Assembly (NCBI GenBank): GCA_031763025.1
Contig: JASSKH010000009.1
Coordinates: forward strand, 8,807,305 to 8,871,304
Reading direction: 5' to 3'
Source: Macrocystis pyrifera
Taxonomy: Eukaryota > Sar > Phaeophyceae > Laminariales > Laminariaceae
DNA length: 64,000 nucleotides
A program made the position numbers and the translations under genes. Of the stretch, positions 22,601 to 27,650 are shown piece after piece (position 1 is the first letter of the stretch; each line of letters begins with the position of its first letter). A model generated the notes under the pieces. The model ran no database searches, had not been told where the DNA came from, and saw only the letters and a list, made by a program, of their open reading frames with translations.

Positions 22601-24414
22601 GAGAAGCAGAAGGGTCCCAGATACAGTGAATATCGTGTGCAAAACCCGACGTGCTCCGTCCCGGCATTGTGGGAGACGCGAGGGCCTCTGGTCATAGGAA
22701 TACGGCCATGCATGACATTGAGTACCCCCCCCCCCCCCCCCCCCCATCCTCGTTCGTAAGATTTTATTAACCATTTGGATTGCTTTTTTTGTTTTGGTGG
22801 TTCCCTCTGTGGTACCCTGGCCTCGCCGCTATAGTCCAATCGGCTCAAGCGTCGGTGGGTGCGAGCGTTTCGCAGCTGCCTCGGTAGTCGCGACCTGCTT
22901 TGGTAGTACCTGACCTATGAATAGTAGCATCTGACATGACCTATTGTATCATCAGGAGCATCTGACCTAACGCACAACAGTAGTGGCATATCGACCTCGC
23001 CCGCAAACCGGCTTCGCTTGAGTGTCGGCGCGAGCTTGCCATACAACGAGTATCGACAAATAAACAAACATCATGAGAAAGGTTTCTATATACCACCCCC
23101 CCCCCGCGCGCACAGCCTACGCAACACACGACCACTGCTTCGATTCACACCCGAACACACCTTCTCGGTGTGGCCGTGAGCGCTGTACTTGTAATACGTT
23201 TCTGTAATGGTTGTCCACTCTGTGGGGTACATCAGTAGGTGTGTTGGGGGGAGTTATTTGTAGAATACCTCACAAAAAAGTTTTTTTGCAGGACGAACTA
23301 CAACGTCGTTTGGGCTGGTCGGTGTTACTTGCGCCGTTGCTTGCCCGGTGGCTACTTCTCTTCTCTTTAGCTTTCAAGACCTTTTTTCATGTTCTTCGTT
23401 CGTGCTTGCTCGGTGGCTACGTACTAGTGGCTGGAAAGAGGAACGAACGCCTGCTGATGTGAACGCCCGTTTCAGCTCGCGACACCCCCCGGGATTTCAA
23501 GCCAACCATATTCCCGGGGGGGGGGGGGGGGGGGCTTGTACGTGCTTATGATTACTGCGTTTGCCAATCGACAATGCTTTGGCATAAGCTTCAACGTTGA
23601 TCACACAATAACAATTTATGTACAGAATTGAGAAAAAAAATATCAACGAACGAACAGGGAAACAAAAACCAAAAGGAAACCTATGCACGAAGTCTTACTT
23701 CCTTCTGCACCTACCGCTGTAGTTCCTGCTTGACCCCCGTGTAGGACTGCAGTTTACCCTGTAATAGAAGGGAACTCATATTCTAATCAGTTCGTCCCCA
23801 AAGGGGAAAGCAGTTTTTGGTCTAGCAGGGTCAACCTTACCTTCTAGGGATCACTGCAGTCCTTCAAGGGCTAAGCTACTGTATATCTACTTCAATGTAT
23901 CTGTCCTTGCTCCTTCCTTCTCATCACATGCTATTATTATCATCAGGCTTGCTATCCGACAAATGGGCAGCATGAGCTTCACCGTTGATCGATCGAAACA
24001 TTTCGTGAAACAAGAAATCCCCGGATACAAAGGAAACCCACTGTATGCACAAGGTCTATCTACTTACTGTACCTTCTATGCTTGCTTCCTTTTATGCTAA
24101 TATCTACGATAGATACTCTGTGTACATTGTGTTGTCTTTGCTCTCCCCAACATTCTTCACATCCCCTCGTTGACATGCTCAGAAGGCAGCCCTGGGGCTG
24201 GGCAAGAAATGTAACACCTCATAAACAAGCCCACGCATCATCAACATATTTGTTTCCCGCGCAGGAACTGAACGAGACAGTGGGGGGCAAGCTGGAGGAG
24301 TACATCCACGCCATCAACGGCTGCTACCCCCCCGAGATCGTGGAATACTACAGCCCCAACTACTCCAAGATCCTCCTCGACAAGATCGACGAGTTCCAGC
24401 CGATCGTGGCATGA
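516..24414 (+). CDS. SPAG6: SPAG6/PF16 axonemal central-pair armadillo protein (11 exons, 5' end outside window)
   Basis: Orthologue of animal SPAG6 and Chlamydomonas PF16, the armadillo-repeat protein of the C1 microtubule of the ciliary central pair, needed for flagellar beating. Joining 516-646, 1546-1660, 2528-2594, 3328-3539, 4655-4822, 7442-7507, 8567-8674, 10532-10657, 15696-15788, 22434-22568 and 24265-24414 gives 456 residues plus stop with every junction in phase. The product follows the family, as recalled, end to end with almost no gaps: AALALGRLANY, KKAAAFVLRAVAKHSP, DAGTVPLLVLCIQEPEI, SVDLAEVVVEAEVFP, EDHIKAASAWSLGQIGRHTP and, near the C-terminus, YYSPNYSKILL. Human SPAG6 has about 509 residues; about 52 N-terminal residues are expected upstream, which gives almost the same length. 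All acceptors are AG and all donors GT. Nothing in the exons suggests decay. Confidence 0.95.
658..764 (-). mobile_element. MITE-1 copy at the exon a donor
   Basis: Terminal inverted repeats TTACGGAGGTCC and GGACCCCCGTAG enclose the family interior in reverse orientation (CTATTTTTACTAACAATATT). It lies about 12 nt downstream of the 5' splice site at 647. Confidence 0.9.
838..944 (-). mobile_element. MITE-1 copy
   Basis: Ends CACGGGGGACCATAG and ATGGCCCCCCGTAA, reversed interior; second of three copies in this 900-bp intron. Confidence 0.9.
1019..1127 (+). mobile_element. MITE-1 copy
   Basis: Ends TTACGGGGGGCCATGG and GTGGTCCTCCGTAA, forward interior with GACCAAATATTGTTAG. Confidence 0.9.
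1176..1205 (+). repeat. Short interstitial telomere-like repeat
   Basis: Two to three TTAGGG-like units between GACTCTC and its inverted partner GAGTC. Too short to be more than a trace, for example from repaired breakage or chance. Confidence 0.4.
1546..1660 (+). CDS. SPAG6: SPAG6 exon b
   Basis: The acceptor GTGCAG follows a T-rich tract. The exon completes the Arg codon and reads FYKKAAAFVLRAVAKHSP to LVPCLE, ending in phase 0 at CTCGAG|GTATAC. It covers one armadillo repeat. Confidence 0.95.
1686..2520. other. Intron b-c, no gene seen
   Basis: No coding signal. Around 1850-1955 a roughly 68-bp unit (GTGCATTTGGGGTAGG, GTGCATTTTGGGTACG) occurs twice in tandem with divergence. Short AT runs lie at 2049-2067 and 2480-2497. 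Confidence 0.6.
2528..2594 (+). CDS. SPAG6: SPAG6 exon c
   Basis: Begins after GTTCCAG with EFDPTVKEAAAWAIGYIAQHTA and ends after the first base of an Asp codon (GCTG|GTGAGC, a strong donor). The sequence matches the family segment DFDPxVKEAAAWA. Confidence 0.95.
2601..3095. other. Intron c-d, unique sequence
   Basis: No repeat family of this window and no coding signal recognised up to the CCCT microsatellite. Confidence 0.55.
3103..3315 (+). repeat. (CCCT)n microsatellite, 0.2 kb
   Basis: CCCT/CTCC repeats with an internal C-run (3241-3260) lead up to 12 nt before the exon d acceptor. The Ser/Pro and Gly/Arg open frames over this stretch are products of the repeat. Confidence 0.95.
3328..3539 (+). 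CDS. SPAG6: SPAG6 exon d
   Basis: Longest exon in the window (212 bp). The acceptor CGAACAG completes Asp and then reads LAQNVLDAGTVPLLVLCIQ, through two armadillo repeats, to HPDSKLKRQ at CGCCAG|GTTAGA. The core VPLLVLCIQEPEI is nearly invariant in SPAG6. Confidence 0.96.
3567..4050. repeat. Diverged tandem repeat in intron d-e
   Basis: Units of about 60-110 bp with GCAGTAGGTGCTCC and AGCAGTAGGTTCTATTG recur six or more times with substitutions and length changes. The first two units also share CATCCTCGCTCTRAGWCTGG. It looks like an old minisatellite. Confidence 0.7.
4071..4190 (+). mobile_element. MITE-1, diverged subtype
   Basis: Keeps the family plan but with interior GACCTAATCTGCTTAGTAAA and GGGTCCTGACTGCTGTGG before CCCCCGTAATA. 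The copies at 47297 and 59983 appear to be the same older subtype. Confidence 0.7.
4204..4307. mobile_element. MITE-2 palindromic element, TTAA/CCCT ends
   Basis: Begins TTAACCCTCTGAGG and ends CCTGAAAGGGTCAA. The arms carry GCAGTCCCGTGATGGGGACA and its inverse, with the sequence CAGTCAAATTCTAAGTAA at the centre. TTAA flanks with CCCT termini resemble piggyBac-type non-autonomous elements; that class is inference. The whole unit is a near-palindrome. Confidence 0.7.
4655..4822 (+). CDS. SPAG6: SPAG6 exon e
   Basis: Reads VCCCLGQIAKHSVDLAEVVV to REIAKHTPE in phase 0, 56 codons, donor CCCGAG|GTGAGG. The acceptor is odd: about 20 nt before it are almost all A (ACAAACAAAAAG|GTGTGC), and the only pyrimidine stretch ends near 4635. 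The join QVCCCLGQ fits the family QILSALSQ without a gap, so the boundary is probably right. Confidence 0.92.
5028..5082 (-). repeat. SINE-C 3' end fragment
   Basis: On the minus strand, ACTACGGCCGTGCACGACAATGAGTA runs into a 21-nt C-run. Only the last 35 bp and the tail are present. Confidence 0.75.
5119..5460 (+). mobile_element. SINE-T, tRNA-derived SINE, full copy
   Basis: The head carries a pol III A box (GGTGGCTTGGTAGGTGG) and, about 45 nt on, a B box (GTGGGTTCGAGTC), as in a tRNA gene. A body of about 250 bp follows (TGCTGGACCCC, GGGGGGAGAAGGGACGACACC, CACGGCTAGTCCAGAAGATT), and the element ends in an A-rich tail (ACGAAAAAAAAGAAAAAG). Related copies lie at 11717, 37333, 56374 and, as a minus fragment, 54003. 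The SINE class is seen in the sequence; mobilisation by a partner LINE is inferred. Confidence 0.85.
5465..5650 (-). repeat. (AAT)-tailed repeat family, diverged copy
   Basis: Contains CATCCGACGGCAGTGTAAAGC, TTCAGCGTTGATCACT and AGGAAACCTGTGC, which match in order the copies at 18400 and 23950. Second and third fragments lie at 5820-5900 and 6055-6195. Confidence 0.55.
6055..6200 (-). repeat. (AAT)-tailed repeat family, fragment
   Basis: GATGAGCTTCAGCGTCGATG followed by GGGAACCTATGCACAAAGTC marks another partial copy, interrupted by a short A-rich stretch. Confidence 0.55.
6234..6652 (+). mobile_element. LINE-C 3' end with poly-C tail
   Basis: 5'-truncated non-LTR retrotransposon. One frame at 6243-6603 reads MFPCGKAIESRAHIVGECE, then YKEERDVLEEEMREID and, near the end, GRRNG-like residues to GQMTKASNK. 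This is the C-terminal end of a LINE ORF2 with a CxC-H-C zinc-knuckle-like motif of zf-RVT type. The frame stops at AATGAGTACG and is followed by a 42-nt C-rich tail. Only the final 120 or so codons remain. Confidence 0.88.
6654..6781 (+). repeat. Two SINE-C 3' end fragments in tandem
   Basis: Starting directly where the LINE-C tail ends, GACTACGGCCATGCATGATA and GACTACGTCCATGCATGACA each lead to ATGAGT plus a C-run (to 6719, and 6775-6780). Head-to-tail and same orientation as the LINE-C copy before them. Confidence 0.8.
6920..7169 (+). mobile_element. SINE-C, 5'-truncated copy
   Basis: Begins in the family at CATTGATGCTGTCATCCATA and runs through TAGGATGCAGCTCACCC, TTGGTGCAAGCAATGTCTG and ATGCATGATAATGAGTATA to a C-run at 7146-7169. 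Confidence 0.9.
7170..7390 (+). repeat. Two short repeat pieces, each ending in poly-C
   Basis: Two segments containing AAACCTATGGACAAAAGCTA and AAACCTATGCACGAAGGTC, related to the 5' part of the (AAT)-tailed repeat, end in C-runs at 7263-7283 and 7381-7390. The last run stops 51 nt before exon f. Confidence 0.65.
7442..7507 (+). CDS. SPAG6: SPAG6 exon f
   Basis: Only 22 codons, LAKLIVNSGG to YVADAQ, between TATGCCCAG and GCCCAG|GTAAAA. It matches the family segment LSQLVVNAGGVAAVID. Phase 0 at both ends. Confidence 0.93.
8085..8266 (+). mobile_element. SINE-C, 5'-truncated, diverged
   Basis: AAGTCCGCCTCACAAGCGG to ATGCATGGTAATGAGTACC. The C tail has shrunk to about five bases and the CCGTCCC block is partly lost, so this is an older copy. 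Confidence 0.85.
8271..8518 (+). mobile_element. LINE-C 3' end with ~85-nt poly-C tail
   Basis: About 150 bp of LINE-C terminus (AACGTAATGAACGCCCCAAG, GGTGCTCCGTCTCGAAAGGG, GCAAGCAACAAATGAGTACG) and an almost pure C-run from 8434 to 8518. It begins right after the SINE-C copy and its tail ends 48 nt before exon g. Confidence 0.9.
8567..8674 (+). CDS. SPAG6: SPAG6 exon g
   Basis: Acceptor CACGACAG, then GNAKLPGIMAVGYIAAFSE to VSKGVAPLKD, 36 codons, donor GGAT|GTGAGT. The poly-C tail of LINE-C lies just upstream and the pyrimidine tract CCTCTTCTCCTCTG is between them. Confidence 0.95.
9275..9371. mobile_element. MITE-2 copy, best preserved
   Basis: TTAACCCCTTCAGTACCGC to GCGGCACTAAAAGGGTCAA. 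Each arm has GCAGTCCCG and GGGGACAAA, and the centre is CAGTCTAATTCCAAGTGA. Arms nearly perfectly inverted. Confidence 0.75.
9430..9875. other. Intron g-h middle, nothing recognised
   Basis: Mixed-composition sequence with short T-runs; no coding homology and no family shared with the rest of the window. Confidence 0.5.
9880..10035 (-). repeat. tRNA-like element split by a (TAC)n run
   Basis: On the minus strand, GAGACCTAGTGATTAACC resembles a pol III A box and GGGGTTCGAATCCCGG a perfect B box with T arm. Between them lies a 40-nt (TAC)n microsatellite (9926-9963). A plain tRNA gene would not carry such an insert, so a tRNA-derived repeat or dead tRNA is more likely. Confidence 0.45.
10133..10188 (+). 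repeat. Orphan poly-C tract
   Basis: A C-run of about 56 nt without a recognisable element before it. A SINE-C copy starts just downstream. Confidence 0.8.
10196..10486 (+). mobile_element. SINE-C copy with duplicated 3' end
   Basis: AATTCATTGAAGCTGTCATC to GCCATGCATGACATGGATAC, then a second short 3' end (GACTCCGGCCATGCATGGCA, TGAGTACC) with an 18-nt C-run. The tail ends 45 nt upstream of exon h. Confidence 0.88.
10532..10657 (+). CDS. SPAG6: SPAG6 exon h
   Basis: Acceptor GTTTGACAG, then ALVAEPEDHIKAASAWSLGQ to EGDVLRHLL, 42 codons, donor CTCCTG|GTGAGG. It holds the signature EDHIKAAxAWxLGQIGRHTP. Confidence 0.96.
10671..10907 (-). mobile_element. LINE-C 3' tail with long degenerate C-run
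   Basis: On the minus strand, CGAAAGGGATGCGTGGTC, TGACTAAGGCAGGCAACAGA and TGAATACC lead into about 170 nt of C with scattered interruptions. Only some 60 bp of the element body remain. Confidence 0.8.
10917..10962 (-). repeat. Second poly-C tract, minus strand
   Basis: A run of about 45 G on the plus strand directly next to the LINE-C tail, in the same orientation. Confidence 0.85.
10975..11710. other. Intron h-i segment, nothing recognised
   Basis: No open frame with family resemblance. There is a short AT run at 11361-11376 and a GC-rich stretch around 11180-11350. Confidence 0.5.
11717..12048 (+). mobile_element. SINE-T, full copy
   Basis: CCGGTGGCTTGGTAGGTGG (A box) and GTGGGTTCGAGTCTCAC (B box), then the family body and an A-rich end (TTTAAAAAAAAGAAGAAAAA). 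Confidence 0.87.
12105..12185. repeat. Short tandem repeat ACAGATCATCT
   Basis: Six to seven imperfect units of about 11-12 bp (ACAGATCATC, CAGACCATCTACAGGTCATG). Similar units occur around 49810-49880 and 61560-61620. Confidence 0.6.
12250..13030. other. Intron h-i segment, no gene supported
   Basis: Includes (GGCA)n at 12347-12366 and (CG)n at 12771-12785. A cysteine-rich minus frame at 12547-12768 has no family I recognise and is not claimed. Confidence 0.45.
13043..13152 (+). mobile_element. MITE-1 copy
   Basis: TTACGGGGGACCGTAGTAAA to CTACGGATCCCCGTAT, forward interior intact. Confidence 0.9.
13401..13525 (-). mobile_element. MITE-1 copy with internal insertion
   Basis: GACGGGGGATCGTG to TATGCCCCCCCCCGTAC, with the reversed interior split by about 15 bp (CTGCTGCTGTACACAC). 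Confidence 0.75.
13600..14762 (+). mobile_element. LINE-C, 1.15-kb 5'-truncated copy
   Basis: Pieces of the ORF2 C-terminal half follow each other in several frames: DSHLDT, LMNVIAPKLEYAGEV and FVKQLETV (13600-13743), AVLRAELRMYPIKINRDV (about 13840), MEGYGRKPRR (14028), then RFRAGDLDLPERRKRY and MCPCGIATESRTHVVGECE (14212-14456). At least five frame changes and internal stops show it is dead. It ends with AAGCAACAAATGAGTACG and a short C/T-rich tail. Confidence 0.9.
15095..15265. repeat. Dispersed repeat, copy 1 of 2
   Basis: GCCCGTGCCGATTCTTTAATCC to GACACGACATACACA matches 36465-36640 over about 160 bp with moderate divergence. Nature unknown. Confidence 0.6.
15285..15625 (+). repeat. Three (AAT)-tailed repeat 3' ends
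   Basis: GGATGGCAAGC followed by (AAT/AAC)n occurs near 15296 and 15433, and a variant, CAGATGGCACCAACAACAATA, near 15600. These are the extreme 3' ends of the family seen reversed at 18344 and 41955. Confidence 0.6.
15696..15788 (+). CDS. SPAG6: SPAG6 exon i
   Basis: Acceptor CTGCATCAG, then ACMIHGDSSDDLRTKSKR to AILAKCTHLQ, 31 codons, donor CTCCAG|GTACGA. It fits the family SSEDLQVKSKKAIKNILQKCTYL. Confidence 0.94.
15960..16435. repeat. Diverged tandem repeat, ~170-200 bp unit
   Basis: Three units begin CACGATTCGGAAGGCTTATC, TCTCGGTTCGGAAAGCCTAG and CTCCGTTCGGATAGGCCCTA; two carry a later GACCAAATGGACGGAGCCG-type block. The motif CGTTCGGAGAGGGCCTACC recurs at 19330, 19900 and 20010. Confidence 0.6.
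16440..17580 (+). mobile_element. Second non-LTR retrotransposon, RT C-terminal part
   Basis: A frame at 16464-17249 (261 aa) carries the reverse transcriptase palm motif MLYADDAGIVSKS, then VSEKKTETM, FLYLGGIIHENADLSFEIE and the thumb region LKVRMLKAEVIETLLYGC. After its stop, a neighbouring frame continues with GRWHEAEAKLSRQRRASAA to 17579. The 5' half of the ORF, any endonuclease and a clear tail are missing. Its sequence is unlike LINE-C, so it belongs to another lineage. Confidence 0.88.
17590..18340. other. Intron i-j segment, possible LINE 3' flank
   Basis: Pyrimidine-rich sequence without coding support; it may contain the 3' untranslated part of the element at 16440-17580. Confidence 0.4.
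18344..18560 (-). repeat. (AAT)-tailed repeat, near-complete
   Basis: On the plus strand (ATT)n at 18344-18393 is followed by GGCTTGCCTTCCGACAATG, GAGCTTCACCGTCGATCAATG and GGAAACCTATGGACAAGG. The element therefore points left and ends in (AAT)n. Like the copies at 23935 and 51838, it is about 200 bp. A SINE or LINE 3' end is likely; no pol III boxes were seen. Confidence 0.65.
18700..19080 (-). mobile_element. Third non-LTR retrotransposon remnant
   Basis: On the minus strand, one frame reads MCPLTNGVTKLATVAVESFG and then RLGVEGSKFIDQLAAIVSW. The pattern xPLAVESFGxxGxEAxxFIxxLA is common near the C-terminus of algal and animal LINE proteins, after the RT. Only this end survives. Confidence 0.5.
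19577..19619. repeat. (TAG)n microsatellite
   Basis: Forty-three bases of GTAGTAG repeats. Confidence 0.9.
19721..19829 (-). mobile_element. MITE-1 copy
   Basis: TTACGGAGGACCATAG to TATGGCCCCCCGTGAT, reversed interior. Confidence 0.9.
20332..20438 (-). mobile_element. MITE-1 copy
   Basis: TTACGGGGGTCCATAG to CTACGGACCCCCGTAA, reversed interior. Confidence 0.9.
20457..20569 (+). mobile_element. MITE-1 copy
   Basis: TTACGGAGGACCGTAG to CAGTCCCCCGTAATAA, forward, only about 18 bp from the previous copy. Confidence 0.9.
20905..22140. repeat. Complex tandem repeat, ~325-bp unit
   Basis: AATCCGTATCGCGCACGATG (21124) and AATCCGCAGTACGTACG plus CGATGTTATTATCACACAC (21440) head two long units that both continue to ATCAATATCGTGT and ACGCACATTGATT-type blocks. 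The flanking segments near 20918 (CAGTTTCAGATTTGATCTTCC) and 21886 (CAGCTTCAGATTCGGTCTTCC) also repeat each other. A MITE-1 copy lies in the last unit. Confidence 0.6.
21975..22084 (-). mobile_element. MITE-1 copy
   Basis: TTACGGGGGGGCATGG to TATGGTCCCCCGTAAT, reversed interior, inserted in the tandem repeat. Confidence 0.9.
22193..22386 (+). mobile_element. SINE-C, 3' half, next to exon j
   Basis: TAGGATGCAGGTCACC through GACGTGCTCCGTCCCGG to GCCATGCATGATAATGAG and a 23-nt C-run that stops 47 nt before the exon j acceptor. The bases between are C/T-rich. Confidence 0.9.
22434..22568 (+). CDS. SPAG6: SPAG6 exon j
   Basis: Acceptor TTTTTCGACAG, then ALQPLLRDSPVKVQKYVLRQ to GGLQFLQ, 45 codons, donor CTACAG|GTGCAA. 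It matches the family LEPFLYDAPPNILKHVVGQF and KVLPHDSKARRLFV. Confidence 0.95.
22637..22745 (+). mobile_element. SINE-C 3' end just after exon j
   Basis: ACCCGACGTGCTCCGTCCC to GCCATGCATGACATTGAGTA plus a 21-nt C-run, starting about 70 nt past the exon j donor. Confidence 0.9.
22750..23550. other. Intron j-k segment, nothing recognised
   Basis: No gene or family seen apart from an isolated 18-nt G-run at 23517-23534. Confidence 0.5.
23555..23720 (-). repeat. (AAT)-tailed repeat, diverged
   Basis: GCATAAGCTTCAACGTTGATCAC and AAAGGAAACCTATGCACGAA in family order; the microsatellite end is lost. Confidence 0.6.
23733..23843. mobile_element. MITE-2, diverged
   Basis: GACTGCAGTTTACCCTG to AGCAGGGTCAACC with an inner CGTCCCCAAAGGGGAAAGC. 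Arms only partly preserved. Confidence 0.45.
23935..24135 (-). repeat. (AAT)-tailed repeat, near-complete
   Basis: Short (ATT)n, GGCTTGCTATCCGACAAATG, TGAGCTTCACCGTTGATCG, GGAAACC and TTCCTTTTATGCTAATATC, in the same order as 18344-18560. Confidence 0.65.
24265..24414 (+). CDS. SPAG6: SPAG6 last exon (k) with stop
   Basis: Acceptor CGCGCAG, then ELNETVGGKLEEYIHAINGC to DEFQPIVA and TGA. It fits the conserved SPAG6 C-terminus (LQEYINSINSCYPEEIVRYYSPGYS). No clear AATAAA lies downstream. Confidence 0.95.
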   Translation, partial: ELNETVGGKLEEYIHAINGCYPPEIVEYYSPNYSKILLDKIDEFQPIVA

Positions 24415-26065
24415 TATCTATTTCGTTATACTTTCGGGCCGGAAATATTGTAACCGTTTGATATTGACCATCATATTTGAAATGGTTTTTATATTTACGG
24501 CCATGATGATGGTTTATACCTGGCAGAGAGCTAGCTACTACAGTTGTAGTCCCCTCCTTTGCGGCCTGACGAAGAAACGCTGTAAGTACAGACCCTAACA
24601 CCTCGCAGCCTCTCAAGAAAGCCCCCTATAAATAAGGTCAATGGCTAGGCTAGGGTAAGAAACGCACTCAGTCGACGACGACGACGACGATGATGACGTG
24701 GCGGTCTCTGTCGAGCAAGACCCGGGTAGCAGAGAGAGAGATAGAGAGAAAGACATGTGCCGCCGCCCCACGCATACTGTATATCCGTGTGTTTACGAGT
24801 ATGATGTGTGGTATCTGGTACTATTACTGCTTTTTGACAGATTGCCCTGCCCCGCCCTCCATCTTCCTCGACGCGGGGCGACAAAACTATGGGCGGCTGG
24901 CGGTCCGCAGTATAATTCTTCGAGAAGCTGGCTGGCGCCTGGGCCTGTAGCTATGTAAAATAGAAAGAGCCCGGAGAACGATATGGGATCGGGGGAATCC
25001 GGGCACTACCGGTATGTACTGCTGTAGTATACGTTCACGGCAACCACGCCGCATATTTACGACATGATACGAGATTTGTTTTGGTGCCCAAAGTAATTTG
25101 GACATCAGGATGAGGCGGCGGCAACGGCGAGAACGGGTGAGCGGTGAATTATCCTAGCGGGATCCCTGCATTGAGCGTGTGGTGCGCGGCTCTCTGAGTT
25201 AGGTCAGAGGTAGCCCGCAGGAGAAGCAAAACACTCCACCAGCCGCAGTCAACCGAGTGGTTGTTGCATAAGCTCCACCTCAGAAGAGAGTGTACATGAA
25301 AAACATGTATGTATGTATGTGCTGCTGATGTTATGGACTTCTCATACAGGTGACTGTGTAGCCGATCTGTGCGGCTCGGTTTAGAGACCATTGGCTACTG
25401 CTGGTTAGCATGGCAGCTACACCCTTGATACAATGATCGAGCACACAGAACACTTCTCTCCTTCTTCTCTGTTGGTTTCGTTGCTGGCGACGCCGCGGCG
25501 GTGCTCGAAAAATCAACGCAGCGACGTGAAACTAAAAAAAAGAAAACATCAACAATGTGACAACATAGATAGATAGAGAGCGTCGGCAAGAACACAACAA
25601 ACATTAATAATACGTGTAAAAGCGCTGTAGTTGTTGATGTTGTAAAATGGGTGCCACACAAAATCGGGTGGGATAGACGAGGCCGGCCCCCGGAGTTGTC
25701 ACCACCACTGCCGTGACGAATCGCCGGGATAGAAGCATGTCTTCGAATGTGGCTAGCATACACGTACCGTGAACAGGCTATTTTTCTCTGAGTGCTGCAC
25801 ATCAAAGGGAGTATAATCATCGCGCTGAGTGCTGTGCATTCACATTCGAAAGCCTGATCATGACGCGCATATGGGAGGGGGAAAATCAATCATGCTTTAG
25901 GAATATGTTTTTGAATGAGAGTCGTATAGTCGTGCAGCTACGAGCTGTTGTCTTCTTCTGCCCGTACGTGTGTATGAGGTTTTTGTATCATGCCCCACGG
26001 AACCCACGGGCGCCCGTCGATTCACTGCCGCCGACGCAGGCTATATAGTCTAAATCACTTATATT
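24415..26065. other. SPAG6 3' region and intergenic, no gene seen
   Basis: Contains a (GAC)n at 24672-24692 and short AG repeats at 24732-24752. Several small frames on both strands have no recognisable family. Confidence 0.55.
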
Positions 26066-26070
26066 GTTGA

Positions 26071-26180
26071 TATTACTGGGGGGCATAGTTAATAGGACCT
26101 ACGGTAAACACAAAAACCTACATATTTACCCATTTTTACCAACAATATTTGGTCCTATTTACTATGGTCTCTCGTGATAG
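26071..26180 (-). mobile_element. MITE-1 copy
   Basis: TTACTGGGGGGCATAG to TATGGTCTCTCGTGAT, reversed interior; ends slightly decayed. Confidence 0.88.
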
Positions 26181-26294
26181 TGTGATAGTCAAAATAATCA
26201 GTGTTGAAGAACTCCTTAACCTTTTTTATTAAAAATGCTATTTTATCCTCCGGCGGAATGGTAAAAAGAAAGCTTAACGCTCCCACTCACCACA

Positions 26295-26395
26295 TTTCCA
26301 CACCACCCATTAACTGCTGGCTCTACTACTGTAATTCCGAGTGTTTAGTCCCCAAAATGGGAGTGCTGTCCTAACACCAATATGAAGGGGTTCAT
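26295..26395. mobile_element. MITE-2, decayed
   Basis: GTTTAGTCCCCAAAATGGGA and GAAGGGGTTCA remain of one arm; the other is weak. Confidence 0.35.
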
Positions 26396-26434
26396 ATATG
26401 AGCTTGGGACGGAGGCAATTTTCCGTCTTTTTTT

Positions 26435-27333
26435 CAGGGCTTTTCGCGGGTCAGGTCAATCTCACGGGTCGGGTCGGGTTGGGTCGAGTCAGCTGACCCG
26501 ACCCGACCCGCGAAATTTGAAAGCCTCTTGAGCCGACCCGACCCGACCCGACCCGCCAGATTAAAAAAGTTGTTGACCCGACCCGTCCCGACCCGTGAGA
26601 TTTGAAAACATCCTGACCCGACCCGACCCGACCCGACCCGACCCGCGAGATTTCAAAACCTCTTGACCCGACCCGACCCGACCCGCCACCTTCGGATTGA
26701 CCCGTGAGACACGGGTTTCATGCGGGTCGGGTCACCTTGACCCGCGAGGCTATTTATCTTGACCCGCAGGTCTGACCTGCGGATCCGGCCCGTGGGTCGA
26801 CACTTCAAAAACAATTTAATATTCATTTTTGTGCCCACAAGCGATTTGTGGCCTGGCTGTAGTGGGTATTAGTGGATGCGGGCATGCGTACATGGATTTT
26901 GACAGTGTTTTAATATTTGAATATGATACCAAAGGAGTATTAATGGGTATTTGTACGAGAAAAGCCTTTGGGTAAGAGAGCGGGAAGTGCTTTGAGTGTC
27001 GGATCCGCGGGCCGGATGCGCGGGTCCGACCCGCGAGTCAGCAGAAAAGAACTCGCGGGTCACGCTGGCTCGACCCGCGAGTGACCCGTTTCTCGCGGGT
27101 CATGACCTGACCCGACCCGTGAGCTTTTCATCACCTGTTGACCCGACCCGACCCGACCCGTGAGATTTGAAAATTTCTTGACCCGACCCGTGAGATTTGA
27201 AAACCCCTTGACCCGACTCGACCCGACCCGTGAGATTTTGAACACTTCCTGACCCGACCGGACCCGACCCGTGACCTTTTGAACACCCCGTGACCCGACC
27301 CGCGGGTCGGGTCATGACCCGCGAAAAGCCCTG
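26435..27333. mobile_element. hAT-like non-autonomous element of GGGTC arrays
   Basis: An 899-bp element with perfect 19-bp terminal inverted repeats, CAGGGCTTTTCGCGGGTCA and TGACCCGCGAAAAGCCCTG. It lies between runs of 7 and 8 T that could be an 8-bp target duplication. CAGGG-type ends with 8-bp duplications are typical of hAT; the class is inference. Inside, dozens of GACCC/GGGTC pentamers form arrays spaced by GTGAGATTTGAAAA-type linkers, in opposite orientation on the two halves, so one strand can fold back. A middle segment of about 250 bp (26770-27030) is less repetitive. No transposase is encoded. Confidence 0.8.
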
Positions 27334-27546
27334 TTTTTTTTCATGGTGTGGCTGCTTTGTCGTTGATCGGCAAGCCACACATTCTACTGATGAAACAACA
27401 GCACTCTACTACTACTGCTAATATTACCAGGAATATTTCTACTACTGCTACCACTACCACTACTACCGCTACGATTACTACTACTATTGATACTACTTAC
27501 TACAGTACTGATACTTACTACGACTACTATTACTCCCACTCCTACT

Positions 27547-27597
27547 ATTACGGAGGACCATCGTAAATAGGACCAAATATTGTTGGTAGAAATAGGC
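27547..27597 (+). mobile_element. MITE-1, left half only
   Basis: TTACGGAGGACCATCG to GTTGGTAGAAATAGG, then unrelated sequence. Confidence 0.85.
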
Positions 27598-27650
27598 CCT
27601 CTGCGCTCTCCCATCGCCCCCCCCCTATACTATATACCTGGTATATATAA

